A stretch of DNA of 13,213 nucleotides from Fibrobacter sp. (GTDB lineage: Bacteria; Fibrobacterota; Fibrobacteria; Fibrobacterales; Fibrobacteraceae), in NCBI GenBank assembly GCA_017520105.1, contig JAFWRL010000224.1, forward strand, positions 1 through 13,213, written 5' to 3'. The stretch's first letter is position 1. Every line of letters starts with the position of its first letter. Shown one piece after another: positions 7,489-13,068 of the stretch. The position numbers and the translations under genes are program-made. Below the pieces are notes generated by a model, which had not been told where the DNA came from, ran no database searches, and saw nothing but the letters and a program-made list of their open reading frames with translations.

Positions 7489-7492
7489 AATA

Positions 7493-8893
7493 TCATGCCT
7501 TGTGTCCTCCGATTTGTTCGTTGCGTTCGCGCGTGGTGGCGCCTTCCTGCATGTCCATTCCCTTGAAAATGGCATTTTTGCCAAAGCGTTTCTTGATGGC
7601 GATTTGCGCCTGCATCATTTTCTTTTCACGTTCAATCTTCTTCACGTCCGTGAACAAGTCGTAGCTTTCGTTTGCGGCATGCAATACGTTATTCGCCGTG
7701 AGATTCAGACGCTTGACGGTAAGCGACGGATTCATGATGCGGTCAGCCAGCTTCATCACCGCCTCGGCAATCGTCGAAGCGGACGACGTATAATTCAAAA
7801 GTGGAGCCGTCCCGTGCGCAGGCTTCGGAATCGTGCGACCGTAGCCATCGACGACCGTCTCGCCGTGATAAATTCCTTTATCCACATTTTCGCGGTCGTA
7901 GCCCACATGGAGCGTGAGGCCGTTCGTCACAAGACCTTTTTCCACAAGGTCCAGCGCAAGCGTTTCCACCATTTCGCGGATGACAATTTTCGCTTTCGCA
8001 CAGTCATACGCACAGCTCAGCACTTGGCCACCGCCAATGCTATGCGTTTTGGCTTTATACCGTTTGATTTCGGCGATACCGCATGGTTCGTAACCCCATG
8101 CATGGTCAATTAGAATTTCTGCATTCACGCCGAACATTTTGTAAAGCGCATCGGGATTCCTGACGCTCGCACGTGCAAGGTCGCCCATCGTAAAAATTCC
8201 GCGACCGTTATTCAAATAGCAATGAGCCAAACGCTCTGCGATGCCGCGCCCCAGTTGCCAAAAACTCGTGATAGGCCGATGCCCCCAAAGTTCCTTGCGG
8301 TATGTCATTTCGTCAAGTTCCGCAACGCGCACGCCGTCTGCATCTGGCGCCACATGTTTCGCCATCACGTCCATCGCAATTTTGCAAAGGTAAAGGTTCG
8401 TCCCGATTCCCGCCGTCGCCGTAATGCCGGTCGTTTCAAGCACATCGCGAATCATATCCTTCGCCAGTTCCCTTGCCGATTTCTTATACAACGTAAGATA
8501 ATGCGTCAAGTCGATAAAGCATTCATCGATGGAATAGACGTGAATATCTTCTTCGCTCACATATTTCAGATAAACTTTATAGATGCGGGTCGAATACTCC
8601 ACATACTTCGCCATCTGCGGCTTTGCTATCAGGAACTCGACCTTCTCGCCCGTGCGCCGTTCCACCTCGCGCACCTTCTGATTTACCTCGAACAAGCGTG
8701 CACGCCCGGGAATGCCATACGCTTTGAGACTCGGAGTCACGGCAAGACAAATCGTCTTTTCCGTACGGCTCGCATCCGCAACCACAAGATTTGTCGTCAG
8801 CGGGTCAAGCCCGCGAAGCACACACTCCACAGACGCAAAAAACGACTTCAAGTCAATCGCAACATAAGTACGTGTTTCGCGAGGCAGTCTCAT
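7493..8893 (-). CDS. Y-family (UmuC/DinB-like) translesion DNA polymerase
   Basis: This 466-residue protein synthesises DNA across lesions with low fidelity. The palm-domain metal ligands are visible: Asp14 in AIDLKSFFASVE and Asp123-Glu124 in YSIDECFIDL. ATAGIGTNLYLCKIAMDVMAKH is the conserved palm/thumb segment. GHRPITSFWQLGRGIAERL is the helix-hairpin-helix region, and a little-finger domain follows (about 270-420). The length and the pairing with a YolD-like gene place it with the UmuC-like group common in Firmicutes and related anaerobes rather than with classical DinB. The ATG at 8893 has no SD; a TATATT element ends 7 bases before it. SOS control would be expected, but I see no convincing LexA box. 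A C-terminal tail (RNEQIGGHKA) ends just before the repeat-filled gap. Confidence 0.93.
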   Translation of the reverse strand: MRLPRETRTYVAIDLKSFFASVECVLRGLDPLTTNLVVADASRTEKTICLAVTPSLKAYGIPGRARLFEVNQKVREVERRTGEKVEFLIAKPQMAKYVEYSTRIYKVYLKYVSEEDIHVYSIDECFIDLTHYLTLYKKSARELAKDMIRDVLETTGITATAGIGTNLYLCKIAMDVMAKHVAPDADGVRVAELDEMTYRKELWGHRPITSFWQLGRGIAERLAHCYLNNGRGIFTMGDLARASVRNPDALYKMFGVNAEILIDHAWGYEPCGIAEIKRYKAKTHSIGGGQVLSCAYDCAKAKIVIREMVETLALDLVEKGLVTNGLTLHVGYDRENVDKGIYHGETVVDGYGRTIPKPAHGTAPLLNYTSSASTIAEAVMKLADRIMNPSLTVKRLNLTANNVLHAANESYDLFTDVKKIEREKKMMQAQIAIKKRFGKNAIFKGMDMQEGATTRERNEQIGGHKA

Positions 8894-8900
8894 AAAATGA

Positions 8901-8906
8901 AATATA
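8901..8906 (-). promoter_or_regulatory. Candidate -10 element (TATATT) directly before the polymerase start
   Basis: On the - strand TATATT ends 7 bases before the polymerase ATG, and there is no Shine-Dalgarno sequence in between. The arrangement is the same as before the DUF1538 gene and would place the transcript start at or near the ATG. A supporting -35 hexamer is not evident. Confidence 0.35.
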
Positions 8907-9068
8907 GAACATTACTGCCCTAAAAAGCACTTCTAGCAAGGCTTGCTTGGCTGATAACTGTTTAGCAGAAAGAGCTGGATTTCATCAAAGATGGAGACCA
9001 TACGCCTTTCTTTGGCTAAACGCGTTTTTTGATTAAACTTCAACGTTTTCTAGGAAACTTGGATACTT

Positions 9069-9087
9069 GTAACTTTAGTTAAGTTAC
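9069..9087. other. Short hairpin over the stop codon of the hypothetical gene
   Basis: GTAACTT (9069-9075) and AAGTTAC (9081-9087) pair around the loop TAGTT. The stop codon of the 9084-9467 gene lies in one arm. No T-tract follows on the - strand, so it is at best a weak terminator. The rest of 8894-9083 shows no ORF or clear regulatory signal apart from the TATATT at 8901. Confidence 0.3.
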
Positions 9088-9467
9088 CTTATTATTTTGA
9101 TGAGACTTCCTATTTGGGGATCTGTGAAGGTCTTTCTTTGAACGGGAATTTCTCCAGTTTTTGAGGATCCAATCATTTTTTCGAGTCCTGATAAGGCTCC
9201 TGGAACGGATTGTCTGATTATTTTGCGAGGCTCATTTTCCGCCATGTTACATTCTACAGTGGCGATTCTATCTTGGATGTGGGAAATAACTCCGGTTCCT
9301 TTTACGATTTCCAAAGCGCCTAAGTCGTCGCCCGTATCCGGGTCAATGATATGGGGGCCGATGTCGTAAATCATAACAACAGTTCCTTTTCGGAGACCAT
9401 CAGCAAGGCCTGCATTTATCACAAGGGTAAAAGAATCTATTATCTGCGCAACTTTAATTATTTTCAT
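9084..9467 (-). CDS. Hypothetical protein, small beta-rich
   Basis: I do not recognise this 127-residue protein with certainty. It is soluble, with no signal peptide or membrane segment. The N-terminal half (KVAQIIDSFTLVINAGLADGLRKG, then VVMIYDIG, DPDTGDDLGALEIVKGTGVI, and a VTHxQ-like ISHIQDRIATVEC) reads as a small beta barrel. It resembles the FlgT C-terminal type or lipoyl-like modules, in which an INxGxxDGxxxG turn is followed by strands. The C-terminal third is polar and probably flexible. The start has no convincing SD, but it overlaps the stop of a small upstream ORF (ATGA). Codon choice is AT-richer than in its neighbours, and it sits in an AT-rich island, so recent acquisition is possible. 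Confidence 0.7.
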   Translation of the reverse strand: MKIIKVAQIIDSFTLVINAGLADGLRKGTVVMIYDIGPHIIDPDTGDDLGALEIVKGTGVISHIQDRIATVECNMAENEPRKIIRQSVPGALSGLEKMIGSSKTGEIPVQRKTFTDPQIGSLIKIIR

Positions 9468-9571
9468 GAAAAAAATTTCCCATTTTTAGGTTTGATGTAA
9501 ATGTTGTCTTGACGATTTTGATAGGCTGGGACGGCTGTAATAAAAACATTATGCATGGTTTCTTGTTTCAT
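9464..9571 (-). CDS. Possible small ORF translationally coupled to the hypothetical gene
   Basis: A 35-codon frame begins with MKQETMHNVFITAVPAY and ends GKFFS. Its TGA overlaps the ATG of the 9084-9467 gene as ATGA, the usual geometry of coupled genes. A second in-frame ATG lies at 9556 and would give 30 residues. Neither start has a good SD. It could be a real leader or small protein, the remnant of a decayed gene, or chance. The product has no transmembrane segment and I recognise no family. Confidence 0.35.
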   Translation of the reverse strand: MKQETMHNVFITAVPAYQNRQDNIYIKPKNGKFFS

Positions 9572-9783
9572 TCAGTTTCTGTCTATTATTTTTTTAATTT
9601 AGCAAAAATTTTTTTGACAGTCCACTGAAAACATTCATTTGTTAGTCTAAATGATTCTTTTTTTAAGAGAAACTAAATTTTCTAACAAATGATTACTTGT
9701 ACTGAGGATAAATTCTGGCAAGTCGATGCAAAGAAGACGATTAAAGGACTTGGCTACTGCAGAATAAATACGGATTCAAGCCC
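9572..9783. other. AT-rich intergenic region between the hypothetical gene and the diguanylate cyclase
   Basis: This stretch is strongly A/T-rich up to about 9690 (runs of T and A around 9588-9617) and more balanced after that. It contains one TTGACA (9614-9619, + strand) without a matching -10, and a 10-base inverted repeat listed separately. A 39-codon + strand frame (9689-9808) runs into the 3' end of the cyclase gene and is not convincing. No terminator with a T-tract was found for the cyclase. Confidence 0.6.
9636..9691. repeat. Perfect 10-base inverted repeat with 36-base spacer
   Basis: CATTTGTTAG (9636-9645) and CTAACAAATG (9682-9691) are exact reverse complements. The spacer is A/T-rich and holds a smaller pair (TTCT with AGAA). 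It could fold in RNA from either strand or mark the ends of a small inserted segment. No target duplication was identified. Confidence 0.5.
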
Positions 9784-11157
9784 TTACCGATACTTCTGTT
9801 CCGGGTGAATTTTGTAATAAATATTCTTCTGGGCGTACATCTGTTCATCTGCAAGGCGCATTGCCGTACGGATATCGCTTTCACCATAGCATACGCCAAT
9901 CGACAAGCGTACGTCTTCCGTCATTTTCGACAAGAAATCAACTTTGTCAACACGGCGCTGGACCTCGTCCTTGGCTATTTCGGATACGAGTACCATGAAT
10001 TCGTCACCGCCAGCGCGATACACTTCGCCATCATGGAAAACGCTTTCCAAAATCGAAGCCGCTTTACGTAACATCTTGTCGCCAGCGACATGCCCGCGTT
10101 CATCGTTCATACGTTTCAGTCCGTTCAAATCCGCAAAGAGCACGGCCTGCGGCATTGCGTCCTGGCCTTCGACAATCTGGTCAACGCGGTTGTTCATCAC
10201 GTTTCTGTTCTTGATTCCTGTCAAGGAATCAATCGTACTCATAACCTCTAGTTTATTTAAAAGTTTATAACTAGCGATTTCAGAAGCGATAAAGAATGTC
10301 GTCAGTTCAAGCGTTTCTTTTATCTTCAACACATTTTCGATATTGAAATTAAGCGACCACATGTAGCCGAGCAATTTTCCGCCATAACGGAGCGGGAACA
10401 AGACGACCGATTTCACGCCTGCATAATCAAGCGAAGCACGCCAAACAGGATTCTGTTCGCGCAGTTTGTCCATGTCGCGTTCATCTTTCAGAATGATGCA
10501 CGTACTGCCCGCCAAAGTATCCGGCCAAGTTTTCATGATAGCGTAGAAACCTTCAATATAGCGGCTCATCGGGTACAAGTTTGAGCCTTTACGGAGAGAT
10601 TCAGCCAAAATGGAGCAACTGCATTTTTCATCGTCGCACAACAAAATGCAGCAATCATCGGAATCGCAAATGGAGCGGATGTCTTCGACAACTTCCTTGA
10701 ACGCTTGCTTGATATCGCCCGAGCCGCGCAACTTGATGCAGGCCTTCAAGACATCGGAAGCAATCTCCGCAGAAATATCCGCCATCGCCGAAGAATCGGC
10801 CTTGGGCGTCACGTCGTAGCAATAGAGGCAATAGCCGACATTCTCGCGGTCGGAATCCAACGGCATGAGGAACATGTTGAGCCAGAGCCCCATCATGTAA
10901 AGATCGACGTAGGCATGGAGCGGTTTGCCATCGCGTATGCAGCGGAAGCAGTGTTCCTCGAAATTCTGATTCTTGGGGAAGCACATTTCGTACGGGGAAT
11001 CCGGCACGAATGGATGGTTCAACGCGGCCATGTCGTCGCAATGCGCTTTATTGCCCGCCACGACACGAATATTCCCGTAACTTCCATCCGGAAAAAATTC
11101 GACGGAAACGATGCAAGCTTTTGCTTTATAATGCTGCAGCAGTTGATCAAAATCCAT
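9784..11157 (-). CDS. Sensor diguanylate cyclase (PAS-like, GAF-like, GGDEF)
   Basis: This 457-residue soluble protein is predicted to make cyclic di-GMP from two GTP. The GGDEF active-site motif is intact at residues 383-387 (YRAGGDEFMVL). It is preceded by DSLTGIKNRN and FADLNGLKRMNDERGHVAGD, and followed by RLSIGVCYG and ADEQMYAQK, all standard for active cyclases. The RxxD inhibitory site is absent: the four residues at its usual place are FHDG. The N-terminal 125 residues look PAS-like. Residues about 140-305 look GAF-like, with a Cys cluster (CCILLCDDEKCSCS) and SVVLFPLRYGGKLLGYMW. There is no membrane segment, so the signal is cytosolic, perhaps redox or metal through the cysteines. 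A G-run lies 8 bases before the ATG. It appears monocistronic. Confidence 0.93.
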   Translation of the reverse strand: MDFDQLLQHYKAKACIVSVEFFPDGSYGNIRVVAGNKAHCDDMAALNHPFVPDSPYEMCFPKNQNFEEHCFRCIRDGKPLHAYVDLYMMGLWLNMFLMPLDSDRENVGYCLYCYDVTPKADSSAMADISAEIASDVLKACIKLRGSGDIKQAFKEVVEDIRSICDSDDCCILLCDDEKCSCSILAESLRKGSNLYPMSRYIEGFYAIMKTWPDTLAGSTCIILKDERDMDKLREQNPVWRASLDYAGVKSVVLFPLRYGGKLLGYMWSLNFNIENVLKIKETLELTTFFIASEIASYKLLNKLEVMSTIDSLTGIKNRNVMNNRVDQIVEGQDAMPQAVLFADLNGLKRMNDERGHVAGDKMLRKAASILESVFHDGEVYRAGGDEFMVLVSEIAKDEVQRRVDKVDFLSKMTEDVRLSIGVCYGESDIRTAMRLADEQMYAQKNIYYKIHPEQKYR

Positions 11158-11199
11158 TTATTCTTCCCCCCTACTTTTTTTTCTTATAACTATAATATA
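11158..11199 (-). promoter_or_regulatory. Leader of the diguanylate cyclase: G-rich ribosome site and TATATT element
   Basis: On the - strand six G residues (11171-11166) lie 8 bases before the ATG and are the best SD candidate. TATATT (complement of 11194-11199) lies 36 bases upstream of the ATG and is a candidate -10. A good -35 is not visible. Confidence 0.4.
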
Positions 11200-11280
11200 A
11201 ACCTTTTTTGCAACATAATTTTCGCCATCATTCTATGGAGCCCGTTAAACAGGCAAAAAATGCGCAATAGGTTTTGCTTG

Positions 11281-11476
11281 GGCATGAGCAAGCACATTTG
11301 CCGCGACGCTCGGCTTACCAGTCGCTGCGCAAGCGCAAGACTTTACGGCTCAGCCGAAGTCAAGTTTACTTGACTTTGGCATTCGCCTTACCAATCGTTG
11401 CGCAAGCGCAAGACTTGCGCCTCGGTCATGGCAAATTGTGCAAGCACATTTGCCGCGACGCTCGGCTTACCAGTCT
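11281..11476. repeat. Three tandem imperfect ~75-base repeats downstream of the TPR gene
   Basis: Read on the - strand, units begin at 11476, 11397 and 11324 with (C)GAYTGGTAAGSCGA (the first unit begins A instead of C). The first two are 79 and 73 bases long and end in GTCTTGCGCTTGCGCA. The third is cut short at about 11281. Units 1 and 3 share a perfect 36-base segment (11440-11475 and 11288-11323). Unit 2 diverges in the middle, where it holds a hairpin. The start of unit 1 overlaps the last two sense codons and the stop of the TPR gene. Together with the cyclase leader this accounts for most of the 309-base gap. Confidence 0.75.
11353..11380. terminator. Long hairpin inside repeat unit 2, possible terminator
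   Basis: GCCGAAGTCAAG (11353-11364) pairs with CTTGACTTTGGC (11369-11380) with one G-U pair around the loop TTTA, giving a 12-pair stem. It lies about 90 bases after the TPR gene stop on the - strand. There is no T-tract, so termination would not be of the classic intrinsic type. It may just be part of the repeat. Confidence 0.4.
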
Positions 11477-12264
11477 TTCGCCGGTCGGGCTTGGCCGCGG
11501 ACGGGTTTCCACGGTTTGCGTTCGCCGTTCTGTTCGTCAAAGTCCTTGAGGAGTTGGGCGGCTTCTTCAGGGCTCAACTCGCCAGGCTGAAGCGGCTGTT
11601 GCTGCTCTTCTTGGTCAGAACCGTTGCTATCGCTGGAACCGGTTTCAGGCTGCGGTTCAGGCTGTTGTTGCTGACCACCACCATTGCTGTCGGAACTCTG
11701 AGCATTGCTGCTACTCGACTGGCCCTGATTTCCTTGGTTCTGCTGGTCTTGATTCTGCTCGTCCTGGGAACTGGATGAACTTTGGTCGCTATTCTGATTT
11801 TGGTTCTGGTCCTGCTGATTTTGCTGATCCTTATTCTGGTCCTGATTATTCTTGTCCTGATTTTGATCCTGGTTCTGGTTTTGATCGTTCTGATTCTGGT
11901 CGTTATTATCTTGATTCTTGTCGTTCTTCTTGTTTTCGTTCTTCTGCTCGTCCTTCGCTTCCTTGATGCGGTCGAGGAGCATCTGCAACTTCTGATCGTT
12001 CGGATACTGCTGCAAGCCTTCGTTGCAGGTTATTTCCGCCGACGGCAAACGATTCTCGATGTACTGGAAAGCGGCATCGGCATAGTAAGCGCTTGCGGAC
12101 TTCGGAGCAGCAAACGCTGCGGCTGCGAGGATCAAAATTATAGACGAAAGACGAATGACGAAAGACGAAAGAGATTGCTTTGACACAGCAAAGGACTGGA
12201 GATTCCCGCTTTCGCGGGAATGACAAGCCTGTTTACTAACCACTAACCACTGTTTACTAAACAT
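11467..12264 (-). CDS. Secreted Bat-type TPR protein with Asn/Gln/Asp-rich region and repeat-encoded N-terminus
   Basis: This 265-residue protein has a hydrophobic core (42-53, IILILAAAAFAA) and an APKSASA-Y signal-peptidase-like site near residue 59. One TPR-like helix pair follows (60-105, YYADAAFQYIENRLPSAEIT). About 115 residues of Asn/Gln/Asp/Ser-rich low complexity come next (107-222). The tail LSPEEAAQLLKDFDEQN...KDW has the ending style of BatC-type TPR proteins. The ATG at 12264 overlaps the upstream stop (TGATG) and has GGAGGT six bases before it, so this start is well supported. Residues 2-42 are then mostly encoded by two heptamer arrays and one palindromic repeat. Bat proteins are linked to aerotolerance or envelope functions, with VWA partners expected outside the window. 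Repeat unit 1 overlaps its 3' end. Confidence 0.8.
   Translation of the reverse strand: MFSKQWLVVSKQACHSRESGNLQSFAVSKQSLSSFVIRLSSIILILAAAAFAAPKSASAYYADAAFQYIENRLPSAEITCNEGLQQYPNDQKLQMLLDRIKEAKDEQKNENKKNDKNQDNNDQNQNDQNQNQDQNQDKNNQDQNKDQQNQQDQNQNQNSDQSSSSSQDEQNQDQQNQGNQGQSSSSNAQSSDSNGGGQQQQPEPQPETGSSDSNGSDQEEQQQPLQPGELSPEEAAQLLKDFDEQNGERKPWKPVRGQARPAKDW
12142..12176. repeat. Heptanucleotide array of AGACGAA type inside the TPR reading frame
   Basis: Units on the + strand are AGACGAA, AGACGAA, TGACGAA, AGACGAA and AGAGATT, the same order as at 7381-7415. On the - strand it encodes about residues 30-41 of the TPR protein (QSLSSFVIRLSS), just before the signal-peptide core. Confidence 0.75.
12199..12224. 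repeat. Dispersed palindrome (GTCAT...ATCTC) inside the TPR reading frame
   Basis: On the - strand it reads GTCAT, stem TCCCGC, loop GAAA, stem GCGGGA, then ATCTC. The flanks and geometry match the palindrome at 2995-3021, while the stem sequence differs. The element resembles the ATTCCC/GGGAAT palindromes (dRS3-like) common in many bacterial genomes. It encodes the CHSRESGNL segment of the TPR protein. Confidence 0.75.
12231..12258. repeat. Heptanucleotide array, 4 units, directly after the TPR start codon
   Basis: On the - strand the units are AGTAAAC, AGTGGTT, AGTGGTT and AGTAAAC, starting 4 bases after the ATG. It belongs to the same type as the array at 7327-7375 and encodes residues 3-12 (SKQWLVVSKQ). 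Confidence 0.75.
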
Positions 12265-13055
12265 CAGATCACCTCCAGGTCGTTATCGGTATTGCTCGCG
12301 TCAATCTTCGTCTTGGGCTTGCGACCCGCCTTGATTTCGATGACGTCGTCGATACGCTGCACATGGCCGCTCAACTGGCCAGCAGTTTCGTCTTCGGCAA
12401 TCAAGTTTTCGAGCATCGACTTCGCTTCGGCATACTTACCGTCCTTGCAAAGCTGTAGAGCTCGCGCCAAGACCTGTTTCGCATTGTCACTCAGCGGAGG
12501 TTGTTTCTGGTTGTTGTCCTGATTCTGGTCCTTGTTCTCTTTCTGCTTGTCGAGTTCTTCCTTGAGTTTACGCTGGACGATTTCGACATTCTTCTTCGCG
12601 TTCTCAAAATCGTTGTCCAAGTCAATCGCCTTTTTCAGGTAAGCAATGGACTCACGCCATGCGGCAATGCGTTCGCTGCCCTGACCTTCGGGAGCCTTCT
12701 CGCCAATGCGAAAATACGTATCGCCCAAGTTATACGCCGCCCTGGACGCCATTTTCTTGTCGGGCATGCGCATGGCGCTTTCGAGTTCCTTCTTGGCCTC
12801 TTCGAGATTGCCGAGCCTGTACTGGTCCGTTCCGATATTGTAGAACAACAGCGGGTTTGCAGGCTCTGATTCACGCACCTTCATGTACGTTTCTAAAGCG
12901 CCTTTGTAATCGCCATTGGCATACATCTTGTTGCCATCGTTAATGGGGCGCCCCAAGAACGAAAATAAATAACACAAAAGAAGCATCACAACCAATGCAG
13001 CTGCCAACAGCAATCGTGGCAAATATCGCACCATAAAACTTAGAATTCGCTTCAT
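12264..13055 (-). CDS. Bat-type membrane-anchored TPR protein (BatC-like)
   Basis: This 263-residue protein has an Arg-rich N-terminus and one membrane helix (about 13-35, LPRLLLAAALVVMLLLCYLF). Periplasmic TPR motifs then follow: NDGNKMYANGDYKGALETYMKV, then NPLLFYNIGTDQYRLGNLEEAKKELESAM, then ASRAAYNLGDTYFRIG. A helix ends in ENAKKNVEIVQRKLKEE, typical of BatC/BatB-associated TPR proteins. A short Asn/Gln/Lys linker (KQKENKDQNQDNNQKQ) precedes a C-terminal helical repeat (LARALQLCKDGKYAEAKSMLENLI) and a polar tail. The start has AAGG six bases upstream. It overlaps the next gene by one base, so the two are coupled. VWA (BatA/BatB) and BatD partners are expected in such loci but none is in the window; they may lie upstream beyond 13213. 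Confidence 0.85.
   Translation of the reverse strand: MKRILSFMVRYLPRLLLAAALVVMLLLCYLFSFLGRPINDGNKMYANGDYKGALETYMKVRESEPANPLLFYNIGTDQYRLGNLEEAKKELESAMRMPDKKMASRAAYNLGDTYFRIGEKAPEGQGSERIAAWRESIAYLKKAIDLDNDFENAKKNVEIVQRKLKEELDKQKENKDQNQDNNQKQPPLSDNAKQVLARALQLCKDGKYAEAKSMLENLIAEDETAGQLSGHVQRIDDVIEIKAGRKPKTKIDASNTDNDLEVI
12271..12276 (-). promoter_or_regulatory. Shine-Dalgarno site fixing the TPR start
   Basis: GGAGGT followed by GATCTG lies directly before the ATG at 12264, near-ideal strength and spacing. It sits within the last codons of the upstream gene. This argues that translation really begins ahead of the repeat-derived codons. Confidence 0.85.
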
Positions 13056-13068
13056 TTTACGCCTTCAT

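Noticed and set aside
8918..8940. LexA-box-like sequence upstream of the polymerase (TTGCTAGAAGTGCT on the - strand)
   Set aside because: I recall a Fibrobacter LexA site of the form TGCNC, four bases, GTGCA. This sequence has the wrong half-site and a 3-base spacer, so SOS control cannot be claimed.
9614..9619. Consensus -35 TTGACA on the + strand
   Set aside because: No acceptable -10 at 16-18 bases and no + strand gene follows, so it is probably chance in an A/T-rich region.
9689..9808. 39-codon + strand frame starting MITCTEDKFWQVDAK
   Set aside because: No SD, overlaps the 3' end of the cyclase gene on the other strand, starts within an inverted repeat arm, and matches no family I know. 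It may be chance.
11288..11475. Two identical 36-base repeats, the length of many CRISPR repeats
   Set aside because: Only two copies, 152 bases apart, with an imperfect third unit between them and no spacer-like regularity or cas genes. They are part of the ~75-base tandem repeat.
11782..12183. Hydrophobic + strand frame (133 codons, Leu/Ile/Val runs) that looks like a membrane protein
   Set aside because: It is the reverse complement of the Asn/Gln/Asp-rich region of the TPR gene. The hydrophobic runs are an artefact of CAG/AAT/GAT codons read on the other strand.
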